Assembly (NCBI GenBank): GCA_900230115.1
Contig: LT907983.1
Coordinates: 5,254,774 to 5,318,773 of the forward strand
Source: Spirosomataceae bacterium TFI 002
GTDB lineage: Bacteria; Bacteroidota; Bacteroidia; Cytophagales; Spirosomataceae
Direction: 5' to 3'
Length of the DNA: 64,000 nt
Shown: positions 47,053-56,470 of the stretch, in pieces
Position numbering within the stretch: position 1 is the first letter of the stretch
Layout of the letters: every line of letters begins with the position of its first letter
Translations under genes and position numbers: made by a program
The notes under the pieces: generated by a model
Database searches by the model: none
The model's input: only the letters and a program-made list of their open reading frames with translations
Told to the model about the DNA's origin: nothing

Positions 47053-47235
47053 ATGTCGAGCCCAAAATTATCTTATCTCTATTTACCTATTATTGCTCTC
47101 GTACTTTCAGTCATTGGTATTGTTTTAAAATTATATTACAACGAACCTGTTCCCATCACTTTGTATTTCTTTATACCTTTTATGATATTTCTACTTGGTG
47201 TTGGAATCAAGAAAAAAGTTTGGAGAAAACCATAA
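47053..47235 (+). CDS. Small two-helix membrane protein (60 aa)
   Basis: 60 residues with two hydrophobic helices (~7-27 and ~36-52) separated by a short loop (YYNEPVPITLY), ending in a basic tail (KKKVWRKP). No family recognised. The 4-nt gap to the XRE gene implies one transcript. A regulator plus small membrane protein could be a toxin-antitoxin-like or stress module, but nothing here proves it. Confidence 0.6.
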   Translation: MSSPKLSYLYLPIIALVLSVIGIVLKLYYNEPVPITLYFFIPFMIFLLGVGIKKKVWRKP

Positions 47236-47682
47236 CTAAAATCAAAGTTGATTTTGATTGTGCAAAATATAGCTCACACTTAATTAGACTCCTTCCTTTA
47301 GTAGTCTTACACTTCTAGTTGCATTTGAAGACTTTTAGGACATTATAAGGGATGTTTGAGGAATGTATTCATTTCAGATTAAATGCTCCCTTATACTGCA
47401 AATAATACCTATTCTCAGCTATAATTCGACTTTGACTAAGCTAGTAATTAATAACCTTTCGCTCTACTAATAATTGATTAACTGTTGGCTAGTCCTTTAG
47501 TATTTATAATGTTGAACAGGTTTAGATTTCACATTAAAAATGCATAGACATTTATGTTCAGTATTATTTGTGTAAAACTAAATTTTCAGAAGAATTTGAA
47601 ACTAAGAGATGTGTTGTATAATTTATATTATGTTAAATAGAACTACGAAAGAAAAGGTGGATCGTTAAACCCACCTCTTTTA
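47236..47682. other. Intergenic region without recognisable genes
   Basis: About 450 bp of AT-rich DNA with no credible open frame. The only structure I see is AGGTGG / CCACCT around 10 nt at 47655-47676, which on the minus strand can end the TPR gene transcript. Confidence 0.5.
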
Positions 47683-48774
47683 TTACTCACACTGAGTCAA
47701 TACATTCTTCAAAGTTTCTAGCTGCTTTCCAGCTTCTACATCACCTGGCTTAGCACGATCACATGCTTGGAAATATGGTTGAGCTTCCTTAAATTCCTTG
47801 CAAACCTGAGTTTCTAAATCCTTACCACGCTTACGGTATTCGTCCATTGACATATTGTCAATTTCTTTTTTAGTATTTACCGCTTTGTTGAAGTAATATA
47901 CTCCAAGGTTAAAGTTTGTGTCATAGTTATCAGGATCGATAGCTAATACTTTGTTATAATACATCAAAGCCTTTTCAGCCTCTCCCTTATTATCATATAA
48001 GATTCCAAGGTTCAATAGGTTGATAGTATTCGTTGGATCCGTTTCAACTAACTTTTCCAAATCTACAATAGCAGCATCTAGTTTATTAAATGACAAGTAC
48101 AGATTTATTAACGCAGATTTTAGGTCTTTGTCAGCTGGATTTTTTTCAATTCCTTCTTTCAAATATTTTACTGCTGTATCGAAATCTTCGTTTTCTTGTG
48201 CTTTAGTACCTAAACTAAAGTAAACTGCTGGATCTGTACCACCTAATTCTAAGTATTTAGCAAACGCCATTTCCGTGTTTTCATCGTCTCCTAGTTGATT
48301 GGATACGATTCCAGCATAAAACGATGCTAAAGTATCTGTTGGATTAACTTCTAGTGCTTTAAGAAAGCCATGTTGAGCAGCTTTCATATTTTGTACATTA
48401 TAAAAAGCAACACCCTGCGTCATAAATGCATTTCCAAGAGTCGCTCCGTTTAACTTAGCCTTAATGTCTTCAATGTTTTTTCCATCAGGGCCTTCGAGTT
48501 CAGCGGCCTTTTTATAAGCAGCATAAGCTTTGTCTGCAGCAGTACTATCTTGGCCACATTGAGTTTGGCTGTTAATATATGCATCTCCAAGTTTATCCCA
48601 AGTGCTACTTTTTAAACCTCTTTTCGCATGCTCCGATGCTTTCAATAAAGGTTCCATTTCTGCTTTAATTGCATCACACTGAGCTTGCTTTGCAAGGTCA
48701 GCTGCTACGTTAGTTTGAGCATAGGCAAATATACTTGCCAGTGCGAAGGATATTGAAAGTGTTATTCTCTTCAT
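47683..48774 (-). CDS. TPR-repeat periplasmic protein (363 aa)
   Basis: A signal peptide (MKRITLSISFALASIFAYAQ) is followed by at least six TPR repeats (for example AVKYLKEGIEKNPADKDLKSALINLY and ALMYYNKVLAIDPDNYDTNFNLGVYYFNKA). It contains several Cys residues. No enzymatic domain. ATG 48774 is preferred over 48816, since the signal peptide begins there. It lies 92 bp downstream of gyrA on the same strand. Confidence 0.85.
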   Translation of the reverse strand: MKRITLSISFALASIFAYAQTNVAADLAKQAQCDAIKAEMEPLLKASEHAKRGLKSSTWDKLGDAYINSQTQCGQDSTAADKAYAAYKKAAELEGPDGKNIEDIKAKLNGATLGNAFMTQGVAFYNVQNMKAAQHGFLKALEVNPTDTLASFYAGIVSNQLGDDENTEMAFAKYLELGGTDPAVYFSLGTKAQENEDFDTAVKYLKEGIEKNPADKDLKSALINLYLSFNKLDAAIVDLEKLVETDPTNTINLLNLGILYDNKGEAEKALMYYNKVLAIDPDNYDTNFNLGVYYFNKAVNTKKEIDNMSMDEYRKRGKDLETQVCKEFKEAQPYFQACDRAKPGDVEAGKQLETLKNVLTQCE

Positions 48775-48865
48775 TTCGGTTTTATTGTTTAGTTTCATAC
48801 CCATTGGACGTTTCATCTAGTCCAAAGGTTATTAAAGGGTTATGTTTTAACAGCAATTTAACATT

Positions 48866-51433
48866 TTATTCGCTTGGTGAATCAGTTTCTAAATTATCCG
48901 AAGCTTCAGGTGTATTTGGGTTTTCATCCGTATTTTCTTCACCCTCTAAAAATTCGTCCTCGTCTTCTTTGATAATTCTTGTAACAGATGCAATTGCATC
49001 TGTACCAGTAAGCTTGATAAGTCTAACTCCTTGTGTTGCTCTACCCATCACTCTCAAGTCTGCTACACTCATACGAATGGCAATTCCTTTTACTGTAATG
49101 ATCATCAAGTCATCCTCATCTGTAACTTCTTTGATCGCGACAAGGTTACCAGTTTTTTCGGTAATGTTTAAAGCTTTAACACCTTTTGCACCTCTTGAAG
49201 TTATACGGTATTCTTCCACATCCGAACGTTTACCATATCCATTTTCAGATACAACAAGTAATTGAGCATCTTCTCTAGAAGAACATAGCATTCCAATAGC
49301 CTTATCTCCCTCTGCGAGGTTAATTCCTCTTACTCCAGTTGCTCCCCTACCCATTGGTCGAACGCCTTGTTCGTGGAAACGAACAGCTTTTCCACCGCCA
49401 GCTGCAATTACAATATGGTCATTACCATTTGTAAGCTGAACATTAAGTAATTGATCGCCATCATTGATGTTAATTGCAATGATACCATTCACTCTAGGAC
49501 GTGAATATTGTTCAAGAAGCGTCTTTTTAACGGTTCCTTTTTGAGTACACATAATAATGTAATTATTATTGATGTAGTCCTCATCAGTTAATGTCTTCAC
49601 ATTTAAAACCGCTCTTATTGAATCATCAGACTCAATATTTATCAAGTTTTGGATCGCTCGTCCTTTTGAAGTTTTAGATCCTTCTGGTACTTCGAAAACT
49701 CTTAACCAGAATAACTTACCTTTCTCAGTAAAGAATAATAAGTAATTATGATTAGTTGCTGCGAAAAGGTGCTCAGTGTAATCTGCATCTTTAGTTTTAA
49801 CAGCTCTAGAACCTACTCCACCCCTATTTTGAGTTTTGTAATCTTGAAGCGGCGTACGTTTTACGTATCCTTGGTTTGAAACAGTTACAAGCATTTCGTC
49901 ATCAGGAATCATATCCTCAATGTTGAAATCGCCACCAGCCATTTCTATTTTAGATCTTCGCTCATCACCATATTTAGTTTTGATATCAGCTAAATCCTCT
50001 CTAATGAGCTCTTTTTTCTTATCTTCTGAAGCTAAAATTGAGTTCAAATAATCGATCAACTCTTTTATCTCCTTGTACTCATTAATAATTTTATCACGCT
50101 CAAGTCCTGTCAAACGTTGCAACCTCATATCGAGAATTGCTTTTGCTTGAATTTCAGATAACTTGAAGCTAGTCATTAAGCCTTCTCTTGCTTCTTCAGG
50201 ATCTTTAGATTTCCTGATCAAAGCGATTACTTCGTCTAGGTGATCTAAGGCAATAAGCAATCCTTCAAGAATGTGAGCTCTTTTTTCTGCTTCTCTTAAA
50301 TCATACTCAGTTCTACGAGTAATTACTTCAATTCTATGAATCACATAATGGTGAATCATATCTCTAACGTTCAAGGTTTCTGGTCTACCATTAACCAAAG
50401 CAACGTTATTGACACTGAATGAAGATTGTAGCTGAGTATACTTGTATAGATTGTTTAGAACAACATTAGGAACGGCATCTCTTTTTAAATCGTATACAAT
50501 TCTAAGTCCATCTCTATCTGACTCATCTCTAAGTGCAGAGATTCCTTCTATCTTTTTCTCATTGATCAAAGAAGCAGTTTTTTCGATCATATTGGCCTTA
50601 TTGACCATGTATGGAATCTCAGTAACTACGATTTGCTCTTTACCAGTCTTGCTTTCTGCAAAATTGGCAACAGCTCTAATCACAATTCTTCCCCTACCAG
50701 TTTCTAAAGCAGACTTTACTCCAGTATAACCGTATATAATTCCTCCAGTTGGAAAATCAGGAGCTTTTACATATTCGATAAGCTCTTCAACAGTAATTTC
50801 GGGATTATCTAAATAAGCGTTGATACCATCTACAACTTCTACCAAGTTATGCGGAGCCATATTTGTTGCCATTCCTACTGCGATACCAGAAGTACCATTG
50901 AGCAATAAGTTTGGAATACGAGCTGGCATTACTGAAGGCTCTTGAAGGGAATCATCAAAGTTAGGTTGAAAATCAACTGTTTCTTTGTTTAAATCAGATA
51001 GCATTTCTTCAGCTATTCGCTTCAGTCTTGCTTCAGTATAACGCATTGCAGCTGGTGAATCACCATCTACCGAACCAAAGTTACCTTGCCCATCTACTAA
51101 TGGATAACGTAAACTCCAAGGTTGTGCCATACGTACCATGGTGTCGTAAACAGAGGTATCACCGTGTGGATGATACTTACCGAGCACTTCTCCTACGATA
51201 CGAGCAGATTTTTTATAAGGTCTGTTGTGATAGACACCTAGTTCCGACATTCCGTAGAGAACTCTACGGTGAACTGGTTTGAAACCATCCCGCACATCGG
51301 GTAAGGCTCTTGAAATGATAACAGACATCGAATAATCGATGTAAGCCCCTTTCATTTCGTCTTCAATATTTATTTGGATGATAGTACCTTTAGGGATTAA
51401 CTCCTCTTCAGGATTTTCGTTTTCCTCTGCCAT
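48866..51433 (-). CDS. gyrA: DNA gyrase subunit A
   Basis: 855 residues. The winged-helix breakage domain has [20 protein letters not shown], the quinolone region [15 protein letters not shown] and the catalytic Tyr in [10 protein letters not shown]. The C-terminal beta-pinwheel has repeats such as [11 protein letters not shown], with [12 protein letters not shown] near the end and an acidic tail ([19 protein letters not shown]). At the E. coli Ser83-equivalent it has Thr. It introduces negative supercoils with GyrB, which is not in this window. Confidence 0.94.
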   Translation of the reverse strand: MAEENENPEEELIPKGTIIQINIEDEMKGAYIDYSMSVIISRALPDVRDGFKPVHRRVLYGMSELGVYHNRPYKKSARIVGEVLGKYHPHGDTSVYDTMVRMAQPWSLRYPLVDGQGNFGSVDGDSPAAMRYTEARLKRIAEEMLSDLNKETVDFQPNFDDSLQEPSVMPARIPNLLLNGTSGIAVGMATNMAPHNLVEVVDGINAYLDNPEITVEELIEYVKAPDFPTGGIIYGYTGVKSALETGRGRIVIRAVANFAESKTGKEQIVVTEIPYMVNKANMIEKTASLINEKKIEGISALRDESDRDGLRIVYDLKRDAVPNVVLNNLYKYTQLQSSFSVNNVALVNGRPETLNVRDMIHHYVIHRIEVITRRTEYDLREAEKRAHILEGLLIALDHLDEVIALIRKSKDPEEAREGLMTSFKLSEIQAKAILDMRLQRLTGLERDKIINEYKEIKELIDYLNSILASEDKKKELIREDLADIKTKYGDERRSKIEMAGGDFNIEDMIPDDEMLVTVSNQGYVKRTPLQDYKTQNRGGVGSRAVKTKDADYTEHLFAATNHNYLLFFTEKGKLFWLRVFEVPEGSKTSKGRAIQNLINIESDDSIRAVLNVKTLTDEDYINNNYIIMCTQKGTVKKTLLEQYSRPRVNGIIAININDGDQLLNVQLTNGNDHIVIAAGGGKAVRFHEQGVRPMGRGATGVRGINLAEGDKAIGMLCSSREDAQLLVVSENGYGKRSDVEEYRITSRGAKGVKALNITEKTGNLVAIKEVTDEDDLMIITVKGIAIRMSVADLRVMGRATQGVRLIKLTGTDAIASVTRIIKEDEDEFLEGEENTDENPNTPEASDNLETDSPSE

Positions 51434-51520
51434 ATTTATAGAGAGATATTAATAAGGGTTATGCGTGTAAAATCTTCACAATAATACCGTAAAAATAGTG
51501 ATTTTGCGAATATTTGGCAA

Positions 51521-52201
51521 TCATTTAGACAACAAATCTGGTCTTCTTTTTTTTGTCCTTTCAATAGACTGCGACAGTTGCCAATCTTCGATTTTTTTAA
51601 AGTTGCCGGAAAGTAAAATTTCGGGTACTTTTTGTCCTTCAAATTCAGCAGGACGCGTATAAACTGGGGGTGCTAAAAGATTGTCCTGAAAGGAGTCTGT
51701 AAGTGCTGAGGTTTCGTCGTTCATTGCTCCTGGCAATAACCTAATGACGGCGTCAGAAATAACCGCAGCTGGTATTTCTCCTCCGCTTAAGACATAATCT
51801 CCAATCGATAATTCTAATGTGACGTATTTCTCCCTGAAACGCTCATCGATTCCCTTGTAGTGCCCGCAAATGATGAGGATATTCTCTTTAAGCGAAAGCT
51901 GATTTGCTCTTCCTTGAGCGAATCGCTCTCCATCTGGAGTCATGTATATAATTTCGTCGTACTTTCTATCTTTTTCTAATGCCTTGAGCATGTTAACCAA
52001 TGGCTCCATCATCATGACCATTCCGGCACCGCCGCCGAATGCATAGTCATCGATTTGCTTTGATTTTCCAATTCCAAAGTCTCTTAATTGATGAATATTT
52101 ACTTCTACTACACCATTTTCCATGGCTCTTTTCAAAATAGAAACTGAAAAGAAACCTTCTAGTAATTCGGGTAGGCAAGTAACAATATCAATTCTAAGCA
52201 T
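51521..52201 (-). CDS. trmD: tRNA (guanine-N1)-methyltransferase
   Basis: 226 residues of the SPOUT fold: DIVTCLPELLEGFFSVSILKRA, DDYAFGGGAGMVMMMEPL, LIICGHYKGIDERF and LSIGDYVLSGGEIPA, which form the SAM-binding trefoil knot. It forms m1G37 in tRNAs. It begins 2 nt after rimM and completes the conserved rpsP-rimM-trmD order. Confidence 0.96.
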   Translation of the reverse strand: MLRIDIVTCLPELLEGFFSVSILKRAMENGVVEVNIHQLRDFGIGKSKQIDDYAFGGGAGMVMMMEPLVNMLKALEKDRKYDEIIYMTPDGERFAQGRANQLSLKENILIICGHYKGIDERFREKYVTLELSIGDYVLSGGEIPAAVISDAVIRLLPGAMNDETSALTDSFQDNLLAPPVYTRPAEFEGQKVPEILLSGNFKKIEDWQLSQSIERTKKRRPDLLSK

Positions 52202-52203
52202 TT

Positions 52204-52734
52204 TTAACTTTCAAGGTAAAGTTCAATTAATCCTTCTGGTATATTGAGTTCAATTCGCTTAGAATCTTTCTCTACTTTGTGAATAATTTCATCTGCTATG
52301 GGAATTAGTATTTCTTTTTCTTCAATTTCCAAAGCAATAAGATCTTGGCCAGCACCCTCAAAAATTGCTTTGATAGGCCCCAATTCTTTTTTTGTAGTGT
52401 TGTCAAAAACTTGATAACCTACTATTTCGTGATAATAGAAGCCGTTATCTTCAAGCTCTGGTAGATTATCAAGCGGAAGATACAAATCACAATTTATCAA
52501 GCTCTCAACCGCTTCTATGCTGTCAATGTCTTCAAATTTTGCAATTGATTTTTTCCCTCTAATTTGAATTTCTTCAAAAAAGTAAGGAATTAACTCCCCT
52601 TTCATATCTACCAACACAGACTCCAATTCTTCATAGAATTCAGGATGATCCACATCTAGCCAAACTATTACTTCGCCTTTAAGTCCGTGCGTCTTGGTTA
52701 CTTTACCAAGAAAATAGCAATCATTTTTTGTCAT
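52204..52734 (-). CDS. rimM: Ribosome maturation factor RimM
   Basis: 176 residues starting MTKNDCYFLGKVTKTHGLKG, with the RimM N-domain followed by the PRC-barrel (GFYYHEIVGYQVFDNTT). It helps 30S assembly by binding S19. ATG 52734 is used; the longer frame begins with a Leu/Lys/Gln run that overlaps rpsP out of frame and is not conserved. A hairpin lies between rpsP and this gene. Confidence 0.94.
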   Translation of the reverse strand: MTKNDCYFLGKVTKTHGLKGEVIVWLDVDHPEFYEELESVLVDMKGELIPYFFEEIQIRGKKSIAKFEDIDSIEAVESLINCDLYLPLDNLPELEDNGFYYHEIVGYQVFDNTTKKELGPIKAIFEGAGQDLIALEIEEKEILIPIADEIIHKVEKDSKRIELNIPEGLIELYLES

Positions 52735-52749
52735 TGTCCTAAAATAGAA

Positions 52750-52776
52750 AATCCCCACTAATAGTAGTGAGGATTT
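52750..52776 (-). terminator. Hairpin between rpsP and rimM, possible attenuator
   Basis: ATCCCCACTA and TAGTGAGGAT pair around ATAG with one mismatch, followed on the minus strand by a U-rich stretch. It could set lower expression of rimM-trmD relative to rpsP. Confidence 0.6.
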
Positions 52777-52795
52777 CTTTGAAAATTTATAAGAT

Positions 52796-53440
52796 TTAAG
52801 CTTTTGGCTCTTCTTCGCTAGCTGGAGCAGCCTCCGCTGGAGCAGCATCCGCTGGAGCAGCATCTTCAGTAGCTGGAGCTTCTGCAACAACTTCTTCAGT
52901 AGCTTCAACCTCAGCAGGAGCTTCAGCTTCTGCTTTTAATGCTGCAGCAGCATTTGCTTCTGCCTCAGCAGCTGCAATGATAGCTTTTTCAGCATCTACT
53001 TTCTTAGCAATAGCATCTTCTTTCTTCTTACGTTCAGCATCTAAAGCAGCTTTCTTAACAGCCGATTTAGAATCGTTTAATTTAGCAACTCTTGCAATTC
53101 TAGCTTCTTCTTTCGATTTCAACCATGCTGCAAATTTCTCATCAGCTGCTTCTTGTGTAATTGCACCTTTAACAACACCTACTTGTAAATGTTTTTGGTA
53201 CATTATTCCTTCTACTGAAAGAATTTTACGGGCCGTATCAGTTGGTTGTGCACCTACCATTAACCAATGCAAAGCTCTATCCCCTCTCAGGTTTAAACTT
53301 GCAGGAGTGTTGTTAGGATTGTACTGACCAATTTTCTCGATGAACTTACCATCACGTGGAGCTCTAACATCGGCTACGACTATGTCGTAAATAGGCATCT
53401 TCTTGCGACCCTTTCTTGATAATCTAATTTTTACTGCCAT
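52796..53440 (-). CDS. rpsP: Ribosomal protein S16 with Ala/Glu-rich extension
   Basis: The first ~85 residues are S16 (VKIRLSRKGRKKMPIYDIVV, HWLMVGAQPTDTARKIL). The rest to residue 214 is a Lys-rich helix followed by a low-complexity Ala/Glu/Pro tail, a form found in Bacteroidota but long here. It is part of the 30S subunit. Promoter: TACCTTTG about 48 nt upstream. First gene of rpsP-rimM-trmD. Confidence 0.95.
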   Translation of the reverse strand: MAVKIRLSRKGRKKMPIYDIVVADVRAPRDGKFIEKIGQYNPNNTPASLNLRGDRALHWLMVGAQPTDTARKILSVEGIMYQKHLQVGVVKGAITQEAADEKFAAWLKSKEEARIARVAKLNDSKSAVKKAALDAERKKKEDAIAKKVDAEKAIIAAAEAEANAAAALKAEAEAPAEVEATEEVVAEAPATEDAAPADAAPAEAAPASEEEPKA

Positions 53441-53487
53441 TATGTTTAATTATTGGGGAACTCGTCCCCTGTTTTAAATTTGGAACG

Positions 53488-53495
53488 CAAAGGTA
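53488..53495 (-). promoter_or_regulatory. -7 box of the rpsP promoter
   Basis: TACCTTTG on the minus strand, about 48 nt before the rpsP ATG; the context TTACCTTTGC is identical to that ahead of rpsO. Confidence 0.55.
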
Positions 53496-53590
53496 AGCTT
53501 TTTTTGAAATAATTTATATTCAAGTGGTAAAATCTATGCTTAAAACATTGAAATACAAGAATTTCTTTGAAAAAACTGACAAAAAGAAAA

Positions 53591-53980
53591 TGAAATGGAT
53601 CTATAAGCCGAATTCTGTCATGCCTTTTACAAGGCAACTCTTATCATTTATCTAGGGTTTTGGTCACCCAAAACTTCAAACGACCTACCCTTCCCAATAT
53701 TCTACTAGAGAATTTCGCTGAGCAAGCGAAAGATTGAGATTTACGTGGTCTTTCAGCACATGAGGTTTACCTTGCCTTTTGTATCGCTACAAAAACGGTG
53801 GGCTCTTACCCCACCCTTTCACCCTTACCATGAATTCACATGGCGGTTTTCTTTCTGCTGCACTAGCTGTAGATAATTGGTCACCCGCTTACCCCCTACC
53901 CGTTAGGTAGCATGTTGCTCGATGCTGTTCGGACTTTCCTCTCCTATTTTTCAATAGCAGCGATAAGACGATCCATTTCA
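53591..53980 (-). ncRNA. rnpB: RNase P RNA, bacterial type
   Basis: On the minus strand the 5' part carries GAGGAAAGTCCGAACAGC and a highly conserved GGGTAAGCGGGTGACC-like segment. The 3' end carries ACAGAATTCGGCTTATAG. The two ends pair as P1 (GAAATGGATC at the 5' end with GATCCATTTC at the 3' end), which fixes the borders at about 53980 and 53591, giving about 390 nt. It is the catalytic RNA that cleaves tRNA 5' leaders. Confidence 0.93.
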
Positions 53981-53989
53981 TTTCTGGCA

Positions 53990-53997
53990 CAAAGCTA
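53990..53997 (-). promoter_or_regulatory. -7 box of the rnpB promoter
   Basis: TAGCTTTG on the minus strand, about 10 nt before the rnpB 5' end, fits TAnnTTTG. Confidence 0.55.
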
Positions 53998-54012
53998 GGC
54001 CAATTTCAATTC

Positions 54013-55440
54013 TTATAATCCATCAATGGTCAATTTAATATTGCCAATGGCCGCAAATTGAGAAACTATACCTTCTTGACTTATCGAAACTTCTTTAGGA
54101 ACCATTTTAAGAGTCGAGGTTTCTATTTTGACTCCTCTGATATATTCTTTGGACAAAGCGTCTTCTACACTTGCTTGCACTTGAGTAAGCATGTCATCTA
54201 CTGAAAATGACATCCCTCTTGCAATCTCTTTTTCTAATTTTCCTTCCAGAAGCCATGCTGCGGACTTTAGAAGTACATTTTTAGTTTTTATATCAAAATC
54301 CAAGTTTGCGAGTTTGATTGTTTTGGTTGTTTTATCGTATTCGGGAATACCTTTCAAAAACACTGTACCATCTACACTTCCCGATAGCTTTAACTGAATC
54401 ACCATTTGGTTTTCAACCGTTCCAAACATTTCTAATCCCTCAACTTTAACAGCATACTTATTATTAGCAAAATTGAATGTGTGACCAAGAAGATAACTTT
54501 TTGCTATCGACTGAGCTTCATAAAAAGTGAGCAGGTTAGAAATGTTTATATTAAAACCAGCTGGTGGGTTACTTACAAACTTGAGGGGTGGCAGGTCTAT
54601 CGATTTTTGTGACTTATCTAGTTTCTTTTCACCTGTATATGTGTCAACATAAGCTTTCATTGCAATATTTATGTTGAGCTTGTTTCCCTTGGTTCTTATA
54701 GGTGAAATCAACATATCTTGGGGTTCAATTTTAAGCCACGTTTTATAAGCTTCCGAAATTAAAATTGGCTCCTTGAGCGAATTCCATAAGTCAAGAATTT
54801 GTGGCTTAATTACGACGCTACTTGCAACTTGAGCATCAATTTGTCTAGCTATGTATGGTTGATAATTCACTAAAACCCTCTCTACAAGTGACTTAATGGG
54901 TATGTTAAATCCAGCCATTGTGATTTTAGGCTCAGTTATAAACTCAAAACCGTCAACTTTGGTATTCGTATTGAAATTCCAATCACTAGAAAGAAAGTAG
55001 CTTGAAGTAAATTTGGCTTTCATCAAAAACTTCGTACTTGCAGCCTGCTTCATACCTAAAACACTTACGGCTTTGGTAGCATCGATGGATAATGGAATTT
55101 CAAAACTAAAGTTTTCTCCCGTAGTTGAAGTTATTGCAAAATTACCGGTCTTATCAATCCTTAGCTTAAGGTCATCATTGTCAAAACTGTTGTCATCGTA
55201 TAAAGTTGCTCCCAAGCTCCCGTTAATTTGCTTCTCAATTTCCTTGATATTTATTTCTAATGGAATATTGAGATAAGAAATAGTGCGTTCACTTTTCCCT
55301 ACATTTACAGTATAAACTTCTTGAGGAGCGTCTGGCTGAATTCCTTTATTACAAGAAAACATAACCAAAACAAGCAGGGCAACGGCCCAATTAATTGAAA
55401 AGTATTTCTGTAGCACCGTAACCGAATTTCTCTTTATGAG
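54013..55440 (-). CDS. DUF4403 lipoprotein (about 475 aa)
   Basis: The N-terminus MLIKRNSVTVLQKYFSINWA leads into a hydrophobic stretch and lipobox VLVMFSCNKG. A long beta-rich domain matches DUF4403, with SYLNIPLEINIKEIEKQIN, NIPIKSLVERVLVNYQPYIA and KVEGLEMFGTVENQMVIQL. The family is found in Bacteroidota outer or periplasmic space; its function is unknown, possibly lipid binding. ATG 55440 lies inside the upstream Smr gene (about 50-base overlap), so translation is coupled. Confidence 0.8.
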   Translation of the reverse strand, partial: LIKRNSVTVLQKYFSINWAVALLVLVMFSCNKGIQPDAPQEVYTVNVGKSERTISYLNIPLEINIKEIEKQINGSLGATLYDDNSFDNDDLKLRIDKTGNFAITSTTGENFSFEIPLSIDATKAVSVLGMKQAASTKFLMKAKFTSSYFLSSDWNFNTNTKVDGFEFITEPKITMAGFNIPIKSLVERVLVNYQPYIARQIDAQVASSVVIKPQILDLWNSLKEPILISEAYKTWLKIEPQDMLISPIRTKGNKLNINIAMKAYVDTYTGEKKLDKSQKSIDLPPLKFVSNPPAGFNINISNLLTFYEAQSIAKSYLLGHTFNFANNKYAVKVEGLEMFGTVENQMVIQLKLSGSVDGTVFLKGIPEYDKTTKTIKLANLDFDIKTKNVLLKSAAWLLEGKLEKEIARGMSFSVDDMLTQVQASVEDALSKEYIRGVKIETSTLKMVPKEVSISQEGIVSQFAAIGNIKLTIDGL

Positions 55441-56287
55441 CATCTCTAAAATGGTTAATTTGTTCATTACCAGCCAAAAACTGGTGTATTGTATTCTTCA
55501 AAATCCCCTTTCCAACTCCATGAACCACAATAAGTTTGGGAATTTCTTCATGAATACAACGATCAAATGCCTTTAAAAATTCTTTATATTGAAGGTCGAG
55601 AAAATCTAATGTTTCTGACTTTAGACCTAATTTTTCGGCATGTAGATCAATAACTAACTCACTAAGATTGCTTTTACTTAACTCTGTCTTAGTTTCTTCG
55701 TTTGGCTCAATTTTTTGATCAGTGATATCTATTTCTACATAAAATCCCGCCTTTTTCACAATTGGTATCAAATTCTCCGTATCCAAAAGTTTAGGAGCCT
55801 TTAATACAAGTTCAGTTTGAATCCATTTTTTAGCCTCTTTTTCTTCTTGATAGGGCAATAATTGAAGCTGAATCCTATTCCAAAGCTCAAATGAACTCAT
55901 TTCGAATTGGCCAAGGATTTGCTTTGACTCCATTGCATCTACAGAAAAAGATGAATGATTGTAAAATGAGCCCTGTTTCTTAAAGTTGACAGTACCTACA
56001 AAGCTATTACTTGTTTCATTGATTAAATAAAGTCGATAACGATCAATGCTTATCTTCTCTACACCAAGGCCAAATCTTTCTCTTGTTTTTACGAAGGCTT
56101 TTTCTTGCTTTGGACTAACAGGAACTGGGGTTTCCATACCATGTATTTTCACCAATTCTCTTTCCAAAACTGGAATGACAAATCCCTCTGTGGTTTCTAT
56201 TTCTATGATACCTCTATCTTTCACTTTTAACACCACACCCTCATGGATATCATGCAGCATTCTTACCTTTTCTCCTATCTTAAACAT
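55391..56287 (-). CDS. DUF2027 / Smr domain protein (298 aa)
   Basis: The N-terminus MFKIGEKVRMLHDIHEGVVL starts the DUF2027 region (~1-200). The last ~85 residues are an Smr domain (ELVIDLHAEKLG, KLIVVHGVGKGILKNTIHQFL), a nuclease or nucleic-acid-binding module related to the tail of MutS2. The rest of MutS2 is absent. ATG 56287 is chosen because it matches family starts; the longer frame would overlap the upstream regulatory region. Role in RNA or DNA repair is inference. Confidence 0.85.
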   Translation of the reverse strand: MFKIGEKVRMLHDIHEGVVLKVKDRGIIEIETTEGFVIPVLERELVKIHGMETPVPVSPKQEKAFVKTRERFGLGVEKISIDRYRLYLINETSNSFVGTVNFKKQGSFYNHSSFSVDAMESKQILGQFEMSSFELWNRIQLQLLPYQEEKEAKKWIQTELVLKAPKLLDTENLIPIVKKAGFYVEIDITDQKIEPNEETKTELSKSNLSELVIDLHAEKLGLKSETLDFLDLQYKEFLKAFDRCIHEEIPKLIVVHGVGKGILKNTIHQFLAGNEQINHFRDAHKEKFGYGATEILFN

Positions 56288-56470
56288 TGGCACATATTTT
56301 GAGATCAAAATTAACTCATTTTTTCGACTTCGCATTGTATTGCTTACGAAGCAAATTGCGAAATACAATTTGATTCTAATTGATATAGATCAAATTACAC
56401 CTTCCTGTCATTTTTGGTACGGCAGTTGGAATATAAATGTAGTATCAATTTTACATTTAAATCCTCTATC

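Noticed and set aside
49000-51433. Thr at the Ser83-equivalent of GyrA as an acquired quinolone-resistance change
   Set aside because: Thr is likely to be natural variation in the phylum; without susceptible relatives for comparison no claim is justified.
52735-52908. Leu/Lys/Gln-rich N-terminal extension of RimM
   Set aside because: It is the low-complexity end of rpsP read in another frame; the family start is ATG 52734.
53446-53637. 63-codon minus-strand frame
   Set aside because: It overlaps the 3' part of rnpB and the rpsP promoter region and is not protein-like.
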